This document shows, one piece after another, positions 16,802 to 24,451 of a stretch of DNA of 24,978 nucleotides (position 1 is its first letter; each line of letters opens with the position of its first letter). The notes under the pieces were generated by a model that saw only the letters and a list, made by a program, of their open reading frames with translations, was not told the DNA's origin and did no database searches. The stretch comes from Chlorokybus atmophyticus (lineage: Eukaryota > Streptophyta > Chlorokybophyceae > Chlorokybales > Chlorokybaceae): assembly GCA_009103225.1 (NCBI GenBank), contig RHPI01001819.1, positions 199,045 through 224,022 on the forward strand, in the 5' to 3' direction. The position numbers were made by a program, and so were the translations under genes.

Positions 16802-19144
16802 GTACAGCAGGCCAAAGTGGAGGCACTGGTGGCTATCCCTGCCCCCACAGACCTCACGCGGCTGCGGGCCTTCCTCGGCCTTGCCAACTATTACCGCCGG
16901 TTTGTCAAGGACTTTGCCAAGATCGCAAGGCCTCTCAACGAACTACTGAAGAAGGACACCGAGTTCGTGTGGAAGGAGGCACAACAGGAGGCCTTTCAGG
17001 AACTGAAGCTCCGCCTCACCACAGCTCCCATTCTGCAACGCCCTGACTACACCAGGTCGTTCATCCTGCACACAGACTGGAGCAAGCTCGGCATGGGGGC
17101 CGTGCTCGTACAGCACGACAACAACAAGAAGGAGCGCGTAGTGTCGTACGCCAGCCGCAGCAACAACAGTGCTGAGGCCAACTACAGCAGCTACGAAGGG
17201 GAGTGTCTCGCCGCAGTGTGGGCCATCTCCTTCTTCCGACCCTTCCTGTTTGGACGGCAGTTCCAACTGGTCACTGACCATCAACCCCTCAAGTGGCTAA
17301 TGAACAACCAGCACTTGACAGGAAAGTTAGCACGATGGGCGCTGCTGCTCCAGGAGTACGACTTCGAGGTGGAACACCGCGCAGGCCTTGCCAACCAGGA
17401 TGCGGATGGCCTCAGCCGTAACCCCCACCTCAGCACCAACGACGCCACAGGCGCCCGACATGAGTTGGGTCCTACAGCTGCACCTTCAGGTGTGGCCACC
17501 ATGTTCGCTGTCGCTGCGCTACGCTCAGGACGCAGGACTCAGATCGCTGAGGCAGCAGCAGACGGGGACATGCCCGCTCTCGAGCCCGCCATCACCACCA
17601 CCGATCCTTTATCAGAAGAAGCAATCGCTGCCGACCCTGAGGTGGATGATGAGGAGCTGGCACCCACCGACACACGACAAGACATCTGGCTGGACGAGCC
17701 ATCCCTCGCACTGCTTCAGACTGGACAACTTCCAGCAGGCATGAGCGCACGCGAGAAGGACCGCGTCCGGCAACGCACTCAGCGTTACCGCTGGGCCAAC
17801 GACAGGCTGTATCGACGGATACAAGATGCAGATCAGGAGGTCCCCACACCAGCTGCACGTGAAGGCATCATCTCCTCCCTTCACACCGAGCTCGGGCACT
17901 TCGGTGTCAAGCGCACGGTCAGCCTGGTCAGGACCCAGTACTGGTGGTATGGGGTGCACAGACAGGTGCGGGAGTTCGTCAGCAACTGTCAGCAGTGTGA
18001 CATGGTTCGCGCCAGCCTCAACACGCGCAATGCCACCTTGCATCCCCTTCCCATTTCCGGGTTGTTCTACCGCTGGGGACTGGACATCCTCGGAGACCTA
18101 GCGCCCTCAGCGCGAGGCAACCGCTACATCCTCGTCATGATCGAGCACTTCTCCAAGTGGGTGGAGCTGGTGCCCCTGCCCGACAAGAGCAGTGAGGGAG
18201 TAGCCCAGGCTTTCCTCTCCCATGTACTCGGACGCTTCGGCAGCTGCGCTGAAGTCATCACCGACCAGGGTACGGAGTTCAGAGGAGCCTTCGACAAGCT
18301 TATCGACAGATGCTTCATCGACCACCGTCGCACCTCACGCGACCACCCGCAGGCCGACGGCCTCGCCGAGCGTACCGTGCAGACCATCAAGAAGGCACTG
18401 CGCAAGTACGTCCTCGCCTACGAGAAGAATACCTGGGATGATCACCTCCCATGGGTAGCAATGGGCTACCGGCTGTCCAAGCAGGCAGCCCTGCGAGAGT
18501 ACAGCCCATACTATCTACTGTTCGGAAGGCAGCCATTGCTCCCTTTCCGCGCACAGCAGGAGGTCGACAGAGTGGTGGACAATCTCGACAACCCCGACGA
18601 GATGTTGTATGATCTGACAGTGCGCAGTGCGCTGTTCGAACACACAGTCCCCATGGCCTTCAACAACCTGCGCATCGCGCAGCACCGCGACACGCTGCGT
18701 TACGAGCGTGTGCGCAGTGGTTTCTACAAGGAGCGGGAGCGCCGCTTCGAGTCAGGAGACTTCGTCTACCGTATGGCGTCTACACGCGACACCCTCGATA
18801 CCTCCGTCGGGCGTGCTGTCTACAAGGTATTGAAGGTGCACCCCACAGGGGTACTGGACCTGTTGGGACAACGAGGCGAGCGCATGAAGGACAACATGGT
18901 CAACTGTGCGCCCTGTCATCTCCCCTACATTGCTGGCTTCACCAAGATCCAGCACCCGCGTCCGCTGCGCAGCACCCGATGCGAGAAGTGTGGCAGCGCC
19001 GACGACGACCCATTGATGATGTTATGCGACGGCTGTAATCAAGGCATGCACTGCTACTGCCTTGACCCTCCACTGGACGCAGTACCCTTGTGGGAGTACT
19101 GGTGCGATGATTGCCGCATCAACGGTCCCCCACACAGTCGGTAG
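16802..19144 (+). CDS. Pol part 3: RNase H, integrase and C-terminal PHD finger
   Basis: The reading picks up at the reverse transcriptase thumb/connection (LRAFLGLANYYRRFV). RNase H has HTDWSKLGMGAVL near 17070, YEGECLAAVWA near 17195 and VTDHQPLKWLM near 17272. Integrase begins with an H-x4-H...C-x2-C zinc-binding region (17882-17998), followed by the catalytic core: LDIL (Asp near 18083), TDQGTEF near 18262 and GLAERTVQ (Glu codon 18368-18370), the D,D,E triad that joins cDNA to the host genome. A PHD finger closes the protein: C-x2-C, C-x2-C, H-x2-C, C-x2-C with the typical Trp two residues before the last pair (18980-19114). PHD fingers usually read histone H3 tails, so this may steer integration to particular chromatin. 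The frame ends with TAG 19142. Confidence 0.92.
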   Translation, partial: VQQAKVEALVAIPAPTDLTRLRAFLGLANYYRRFVKDFAKIARPLNELLKKDTEFVWKEAQQEAFQELKLRLTTAPILQRPDYTRSFILHTDWSKLGMGAVLVQHDNNKKERVVSYASRSNNSAEANYSSYEGECLAAVWAISFFRPFLFGRQFQLVTDHQPLKWLMNNQHLTGKLARWALLLQEYDFEVEHRAGLANQDADGLSRNPHLSTNDATGARHELGPTAAPSGVATMFAVAALRSGRRTQIAEAAADGDMPALEPAITTTDPLSEEAIAADPEVDDEELAPTDTRQDIWLDEPSLALLQTGQLPAGMSAREKDRVRQRTQRYRWANDRLYRRIQDADQEVPTPAAREGIISSLHTELGHFGVKRTVSLVRTQYWWYGVHRQVREFVSNCQQCDMVRASLNTRNATLHPLPISGLFYRWGLDILGDLAPSARGNRYILVMIEHFSKWVELVPLPDKSSEGVAQAFLSHVLGRFGSCAEVITDQGTEFRGAFDKLIDRCFIDHRRTSRDHPQADGLAERTVQTIKKALRKYVLAYEKNTWDDHLPWVAMGYRLSKQAALREYSPYYLLFGRQPLLPFRAQQEVDRVVDNLDNPDEMLYDLTVRSALFEHTVPMAFNNLRIAQHRDTLRYERVRSGFYKERERRFESGDFVYRMASTRDTLDTSVGRAVYKVLKVHPTGVLDLLGQRGERMKDNMVNCAPCHLPYIAGFTKIQHPRPLRSTRCEKCGSADDDPLMMLCDGCNQGMHCYCLDPPLDAVPLWEYWCDDCRINGPPHSR

Positions 19145-19180
19145 GAACTGAGTTCTGGAGCAGAGGGCTACCCCAGAATC

Positions 19181-19203
19181 TTAGGGGGGGTGGCTTGTTG
19201 ACT
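19181..19203 (+). promoter_or_regulatory. Purine-rich tract and start of a 3' LTR remnant
   Basis: TTAGGGGGGG at 19181-19190 lies 37 bp after the pol stop and is followed at once by TGGCTTGTTGACT, identical to 9110-9122. A polypurine tract directly before a TG-starting LTR primes plus-strand synthesis in LTR retrotransposons. The match to the 5' side stops after 13 bp, so the 3' LTR is truncated, replaced or very divergent. Confidence 0.45.
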
Positions 19204-19223
19204 GTGTGCACTACGACACAGTC
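19200..19223. other. Perfect 8-bp stem-loop after the 3' edge
   Basis: GACTGTGT (19200-19207) pairs with ACACAGTC (19216-19223) around an 8-nt loop. It overlaps the end of the putative LTR edge word. It may be a transcript-end structure or chance. Confidence 0.5.
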
Positions 19224-19439
19224 TGTACACAAAGGTGGCGAGCGGCAGCGGCTCGTCCACTGCCCTGAACACCGCGTAGGCTCATCTTCAAGCCTATGCC
19301 CACGATTGGGGGGTTGTCTTTTGCTTACATGACTCCAAGGCAATGCACGGCACTAGCATGCGTGCAGCACTAGCACTCCTCCGCAGCCTGTCCGAGACAA
19401 GGTTGCCCTCGACCATGGCAGGCACGACAGATTCCTTAC
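19224..19439. other. Junction between retrotransposon and transposase
   Basis: The minus strand shows open coding to about 19294 with further donor-like sites (GTAAGG at 19439, GTAAGC near 19338), so transposase exons or introns probably reach into this stretch. The plus strand shows no gene. No target-site duplication could be recognised. Confidence 0.3.
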
Positions 19440-20553
19440 TTTGCGCCCAGATGGGATGCCCGGCCACTGCGTTAACCACCGGCAGAAGCACTATCATAAC
19501 AACCCCCATGTTGCTTGCATACATGTCCCAACTGTAGTTGGCAAGCGATGCCATCAGAGGGTAGCCAGTGCGCTTGCCCGCGATGTCAAGCGTGGTCTTG
19601 TCACTGTACAGAATGGCAGGCGCCAAGTAGGATGCGTCCCCCACCTCTCTCTTCAAATCCACCTCCACATCCTTCCACCAATCGCCCTTTGAAGGATGGC
19701 CAAAGCTGTGCTCGTCACCACTGTACTGGAGATTGAAGCCATTAGCGGCATGTGGATTGCCATACAACCGCGCGAGCCATACCTGCTCCGACCAAGAGCA
19801 TTAATAGGCATGCTGGCCTTAGAATAGATACTGCATCGATACTGCAATAAATACTGCATTTCACAGACCTTGGCCGGAATATATGTGACGCTGATGTCTT
19901 GATCCTCAGGGTCTCCAGGCTTGCGCAGGTCAGCCGTCACGTAGTTCTGATACGGCAGCACACTGGCATGTGCATATGTGACATGGCTCTGATGGTTGAA
20001 GCACATGCACCGCACACCGTGAACACACCTTAGACTGAGAGAAAGCAATTGTGGTCCGGAGGTAGCTGGCCACATGCACACCGGTCTCCCACTGGAGCTC
20101 TTCCGTTAGGAAGTGTGCATTTAGGATGCACTTAACGATCCGACCCATGTCGGAGGCCGACAGGCCTTGGCCGTTGTTGCACTGCACGAATGCCATTGCA
20201 AGAGCATGCTCCGAGCCATACCACCTAGATTCCGACGCGTGTGAAGGGACGCCTCCACTTCCATGTTGGCGTGCCACAGGTTTCTCAGGCACACGCACAC
20301 ATCGATAGCCCTCGTTCACTTCCTCCTCTTTTTGTTGTTGCTGTGCGTGTGTCTCCTGGAGGAATCCTTTAGCATCAAGCATGTGCGCATCCTGGATCGA
20401 ATTCCCCGGTTCAACGTGACCCGCATCATACCGTAATGGACGCTGGCCGACATACAGCTTGATTTGCTTGCACACCCTGCTACTAACAATGTGCATGTAG
20501 ACCGAGCTGCGTGTGGTGAAGCGCATGTGACAACACGGACAAAGGACTCCCAT
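19440..20553 (-). CDS. N-terminal part of a Plavaka/CACTA-like transposase, three exons
   Basis: Exon 1 is 20553-20029 from an ATG, intron 1 20028-19947 (AAG|GTGTGT...ATCAG), exon 2 19946-19869, intron 2 19868-19783 (AAG|GTCTGT...GAGCAG), exon 3 19782 to about 19440. All joins are in phase. The first residues form a C-x2-C-x12-H-x6-C zinc finger (LCPCCHMRF...), then a Gln/Lys/Glu-rich linker and a helical region. Exon 3 has GDWWKDVEVDL followed by LYSDKTTLDIAGKRTGYPL and a hydrophobic VVMIVLLPV end. The SDKT-x-L...G-x-K-x-x-YP block with WW upstream is the hallmark of Plavaka-type transposases (EnSpm/CACTA superfamily), which excise and insert the element. The catalytic remainder is absent: the reading runs into the retrotransposon junction. 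Hairpin cluster C lies upstream. Confidence 0.7.
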
Positions 20554-20619
20554 AGCTCACTACTGATGTCGATACAGGCGTCGCCAATGTAGCCTGCATC
20601 ATATCCAGCAACACGCACA

Positions 20620-20640
20620 GCCGCCGCCGCCGCCGCCGCC
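20620..20640. repeat. GCC trinucleotide tract
   Basis: A run of seven GCC units (20620-20640) is followed by imperfect GCCACC units to about 20657. It lies upstream of the transposase ATG. It would encode Ala on the minus strand, but no supported exon covers it. Confidence 0.8.
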
Positions 20641-20705
20641 ACTGCCACCGCCACCGCTACCCTTGCATCCCAGAGGCGGGAAACTTGGCCGCCATTCACT
20701 GGTGC

Positions 20706-20867
20706 CGTTGTACCAGTACTACGGTACGATTGAGCCATTGCACGTCCAGGGCGAGTCTCTGCATAAATATCCTGATTGAACCGTTTCAATGGTACGAAGA
20801 TGCCTTTGCCAAAAGGTACCATTAAAATGACACCTTTGTACAATGGCAATGGTAGTTCGTACCATTG
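20706..20867. promoter_or_regulatory. Hairpin cluster C upstream of the transposase
   Basis: Perfect 12-bp arms CAATGGTACGAA (20787-20798) and TTCGTACCATTG (20856-20867) enclose a further imperfect pair, GGTACCATT/AATGACACC, near 20816-20834. A GTACC/GGTAC pair lies near 20710-20726. The words are the same as in clusters A and B. The cluster begins about 150 bp upstream of the transposase ATG at 20553. A promoter or element-end role is inferred. Confidence 0.5.
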
Positions 20868-21551
20868 ACAAGTCTGGCAATGCCAGTCCCTGCGCATGAA
20901 AACACCATTGATAGATCCGCCAAGCTATGCCCTTACATGGCGGTGATGCCGAGAGTATGTGGCCTTTGGTGGATCGTTGGCGGCGCTGCCAACGATCGGC
21001 GTAGTGGGCACTGTGGTCGAGGTCCGGGATGAAGCGTATCTTTGCACAAGGCGGGCAAGGTGCCGGTGGGGTGTCTAAGGTGTCAAACCCCACCATGCCT
21101 ACCAAGGGCACAGCCGATGACAACAGTGACTCGGGCGATATCTGACCGGGCTCCCCCTCCAAGTGGGCAAAGGCACACCACAAAATTAACTCTAAGAACA
21201 TCTGACCCACCAGCAACTGCAACCACGGCGACATGATTGAAGGGACCAAAAAAGACTGGCATAACCAAGGTGGGATACATTGCACTGTCAATGCCACATG
21301 CTAGGGTTCTTTTATCTTGCACATGCACAGTCTCAAGTATCTTGCAAATGACATACACTGTAAATAACACATGCACAGCCTCCAGTGTCATGCGCATGAA
21401 CAGCATGACCAATCTCGCAAATGCACAGCCTATTTCTACTTGCGGGAGCTCACAAGTCGCAAAAGAGAAGCTGCCGAGTGCAACGAACGGGTAATCCATG
21501 GCCTAGTTTGATGTTTTTAGCGGCAATTAAGCAATATGCTTGCATATTGCC
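20868..21551. other. No confident gene; CATGCACAG-rich stretch
   Basis: Open frames exist on both strands here (for example minus 21499-21083), but their composition is driven by repeated TGCACATGCACAG-like words around 21318-21430 and no domain is visible. A short donor-like site (CAAG|GTGGGA) occurs near 21270. Nothing else is supported. Confidence 0.4.
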
Positions 21552-21878
21552 ATGTTGGTCAGAGTGAACCAAGAGCAGCGCGGCAGGCTAACTGTCTGCC
21601 TAGAGGAGTGCAACAAAGCGGAAGACGAGGTAAGCATGTGTATGCTGATGAGCTAGTCCTCTGGCAGCACGCCACTTTTACAGCATTACCAAATGCTGGT
21701 GGTCACTCTCAAAGCAAACATCAAGAGCATGCGCATGCACGGCGAGGTGCTGACATTCAATCTGAAGGACGAAGTAGCCGCTGTATTGTCAGCGAGCGAG
21801 GCAGAAGATGACTCCGATGTTGAAGCAGAAGACTTGTCGGAGGAGGAACAGGAGGAGGGGGTTGAGGAGGAGTTCTGA
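21552..21878 (+). CDS. Small two-exon gene for a 90-residue protein with an acidic tail
   Basis: Exon 1 is 21552-21629 (26 codons from ATG) and ends GAG|GTAAGC. A 54-nt intron (21630-21683) ends TTTTACAG. Exon 2 is 21684-21878, ending TGA. The join is in phase. The ATG is the first after an in-frame TAA upstream. The first half looks like a compact fold (MLVRVNQEQRGRLTVCLEE; then YQMLVVTLKANIKS). The last 30 residues are almost all Glu, Asp, Ser and Val, like histone-chaperone or nuclear acidic tails. No family is recognised. It lies upstream of, and divergent from, the transposase, so it could be an accessory gene of the same element. Confidence 0.6.
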
Positions 21879-22598
21879 GGCAGGCACCACTGGTGGACAA
21901 GCTGCGCATGAGTGTGACAGCTAGGCTCAATGTTGTAGGTAGTTTCATGCGCAAGTCGGCTACTCATTTGCAAGTGGACATACTCTCACCACTGCCTACA
22001 TTGTATATATTGTGGGCTTATAGTTGCAAGACCAAACAATAAGTCCAAGGTTTATACAAGCTGCATGGCATGTTAGTGTTGGCTTACGGCAAGAATTGCC
22101 AACTTTTGTTAAATGGTAAGGGTCGCATATTAACAGCAGTGTAACGGCAAAGAAACTACCGGCTATTGCTGTCAGCTGTCCGTGACTACCGGCTAACGGC
22201 CGTCTGTGCACATCGACCAAATGGTAACTGGTTGACAACTCTCAGCCGGTCAGCGCCACCGACAACCACTTTTGGCCCGCGGCCGTCTGCGTCAGTCCAC
22301 ATAAGCCAACGTCAAACCCAACAGTTCAAAAGTAACATTTCAGGCAGCAGCAGGCAGGCTCATGCACCCGTCAGTCCCTCAGTCGTTAGTCAGTCATTGT
22401 GTAAAATTTGCGACGATATGTATGGCTGAAGCATTATCAATGATAGGTATCAACATGATTGGCACTGGCGATCAATAGTCGCAAAAGCACACGCAAAAGA
22501 GTTACAGTTGAGAGATGTGCCACATGAAACCACTAACCTGTTGGGGGATCAAGGTTGCTATGTTCGGCTTTAGAACTTTCATGCTGTGCACGCCCTTT
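21879..22598. other. No gene seen
   Basis: Neither strand shows a supported frame. The stretch 22130-22260 has repeated CGGCTA/ACGGC words (ACTACCGGCTA twice, near 22157 and 22185). The plus-strand frame 22515-22874 is opposite a better minus-strand helicase reading and is discounted. Confidence 0.4.
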
Positions 22599-23239
22599 TT
22601 AAAACAGCGCGTTCAGTTCCTCTTTCTTCAAGTCGCTTTGGTATTCTGTTGGCTCAATGCCGTTGTAGACCAATGCGCTACATTGCTTTGGGGAGAGAGT
22701 CTTTGTGTTGAAGTTGATTGGCAATCTCTTGGTTCATGGTATGGAAGATGTCGTCCAGTTCGTGCATGGATGCCATTCTCGAGCTGTGAAGGACATGTTA
22801 TATGTTCCAAGGTATGGGCTTCAAATTGCATGCAGATGGCTTCCCCACAATATTCAAGACCTGTTGGTTGGTGACACGGGACAAAGCTACATACCATAGT
22901 CCTGGACAAAACGATTCCTTGATATGTATTGGGGTGTGTGACGCTATTGTGGCTCCTTGACTCTTGTGTACTGTGATGGCATAAGCCAATGTTACTAGAA
23001 ACATTGGTTTGTAATAAGTCACTCCATTTAGGTGTTTTTTTTTTATTAGAATCTCGTTTTCCGAGTTGAATATAACTATTGGATAACGTTACAACAATAC
23101 CTATTATTTCACACCCTTCAACATGTAGCTGTGTATCAACTCCGCATACCCCATTACTGACCCCTTCTGCAATATTGAGGTTCATATGTCGGACAGGCCT
23201 GCATGGTGGTGTGATGTGGTGTATCAGTGTGTGTCTCAA
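22599..23239 (-). pseudogene. Degenerate C-terminal fragment of a Pif1-family helicase
   Basis: On the minus strand a reading beginning near 23190 has a MNLNIAEGVSNGVCG block like the L-x-N...GL-x-NG region of Pif1 helicases. After a one-base shift near 23090 the adjacent frame continues with YPIVIFNSEN, then LAYAITVHKSQGATI (near 23000-22960) and GLWYVALSRVTNQQVL (near 22895-22850), the last two conserved Pif1/RecD-like motifs. It stops at TAA just before 22798. A coding-like tail in further frames (ALVYNGIEPTEYQSD) runs to TAA 22599-22601. Pif1 proteins unwind DNA 5' to 3' and are also the helicase part of Helitrons. The ATPase N-terminal half is absent and at least two frame breaks occur, so it is a remnant. 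Confidence 0.7.
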
Positions 23240-23908
23240 AGCTTAACAATGCTTTAAGCATTCACTTAGTTACCTGGCATGCAGCTATATCGTTTGCAAT
23301 CAGCATGCCAATATCAAGTCATCACGTAAAAATTGAACCAGCCTCATGACACACGCATACATACATCTAGCAAGAGTATCTTTTGTTGCTTTGCCATTTC
23401 AATTTCAACCATGATAGTTTTTTGATAATAGCAATCCCAACTTGGGGCTGTTATGACCACAAGGTGACTCAAAACGGTTGATGCAGCCACATGACATAAA
23501 ATACTCGGCAGGACATATTGTGGGCAATGCACTTTCTGCTGCAACGATTGTGCCTGCAGGCATATGGGTGGGTGGCTGTGCATGCAATTATGCTGCAGCT
23601 TTACATATGGATCCTCACCTTGTGCTTGCTCTCAGAGTCTTCGCCCTCCTCCTCCTTCCCGCTGGGAGCGGCGGCGGCGGCGGCTGCCTGGCTTGCATAG
23701 GTGTTGTCGCGTACAGGCGCCTGGGGAAAAGACGGCGCTGCTGAGGGGGTCGTGCACTGTCAGCATGTCAATGTTGTCGTTGACATTTGTAATGTTGATA
23801 TTATTGTTGTTGTTGTTAACGACGACAACAATGATGTTGCTGCACCCCTCCGCCACTTTATTATTGCCCATCATGACGAGGGTTAAAGCCGCATAATCAA
23901 GCGGCGCT

Positions 23909-23909
<1 letters not shown>
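23240..23909. other. No gene seen; trinucleotide-rich sequence
   Basis: Open frames here have low-complexity translations. A GGC tract lies at 23668-23685, and GTTGTTGTT followed by GACGACAACAA lies around 23806-23832. No domain or splice-supported frame is visible. Confidence 0.5.
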
Positions 23910-23954
<45 letters not shown>

Positions 23955-23978
23955 NTCTCTCTCTCTCTCTCTCTCTCT
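23910..23978. repeat. CT dinucleotide microsatellite
   Basis: An almost perfect (CT)n run of about 69 bp contains one N at 23955, so its true length is unknown and it may mark an assembly join. Confidence 0.95.
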
Positions 23979-24162
23979 ATATGCTGCATTTCTTTATATA
24001 CTACGCAGAGCGCAGCGGCGGGCTTCCGTCTTATTGGACTGGCAGAGGAGGAATCTCTGTCCTTATGCAGCTATCAAGTGTACCTCAAGTCGAGGTCCTC
24101 GACACCCTCCCCCCTATGGGGCGAGGGTGGGGAATTGCCCCATGGGGCCGGTACTTTTGCCC

Positions 24163-24274
24163 CACATTGCCCCACAGGATTGGAACGGACCGGTTTTCAT
24201 GTCCCTACAAAGCCCGACCCTGTAGGGGGTCGGGCGCCCCACATTAGGGGGTGAGGCAGGGGGTGGGGCAATGT
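24163..24274. repeat. G/C-run foldback region
   Basis: ACATTGCCCCAC (24164-24175) pairs with GTGGGGCAATGT (24263-24274). Nested inside is a perfect 8-bp hairpin, CCCGACCC (24213-24220) with GGGTCGGG (24227-24234). The surrounding 24105-24370 is dense in runs of C and G. It is probably a small non-coding foldback element or structured repeat; no terminal duplication is evident. Confidence 0.5.
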
Positions 24275-24373
24275 CGCACGGCATCCCCCGACATGGCCTG
24301 GCAGTACCGGGCGCCGCCCTGATTTGACCCCCATACATGCCCCGTTATGTCCCCAAAGGGGGGGGGGGGNACA

Positions 24374-24451
24374 CTTGATAGGTGCAGGGTTCCTGTGTCA
24401 GCGAGATTCAAAGGGGAATCTGGCGTTGACACAGGCACCCTGCATCTCAAG
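24374..24451. repeat. Long imperfect hairpin (MITE-like or small-RNA-precursor-like)
   Basis: Arms of about 36 nt (24374-24409 and 24416-24451) pair almost throughout, with a loop of about 6 nt (AAAGGG). The core TGCAGGGTTCCTGTGTCA matches the reverse complement of the other arm except at one position. The left end lies four bases after the N at 24370. No coding frame uses it convincingly. Confidence 0.65.

Larger units (their letters stand above)
9110..19203 (+). mobile_element. Ty3/gypsy LTR retrotransposon carrying a DNMT3-like domain and a PHD finger
   Basis: The domain order on the plus strand is gag with two CCHC knuckles, aspartic protease, cytosine methyltransferase, reverse transcriptase, RNase H, integrase and PHD finger. 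Integrase after RNase H is the Ty3/gypsy order. The reading is interrupted by a roughly 730-bp displacement inside gag beside an N, a minus-one transition at a G8 run (12417), a TGA (12835), a TAG (15868) and a plus-one transition at about 16800. Both LTRs are missing, short or too degraded to define; only a 13-bp edge word is shared. The 3' side abuts exons of a minus-strand transposase, so the element probably inserted into that gene. The copy is unlikely to be autonomous as read. Confidence 0.85.

Noticed and set aside
21083-21499. Minus-strand open frame of 138 codons.
   Set aside because: Its sequence comes from repeated TGCACATG-like words, with no domain and no splice support.
22515-22874. 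Plus-strand open frame of 119 codons.
   Set aside because: It is opposite the Pif1 relic, and its Cys/Trp/Leu-rich translation looks like a shadow.
23632-23896. Several overlapping open frames on both strands.
   Set aside because: All derive from GGC, GTT and GAC trinucleotide runs; none has a domain.
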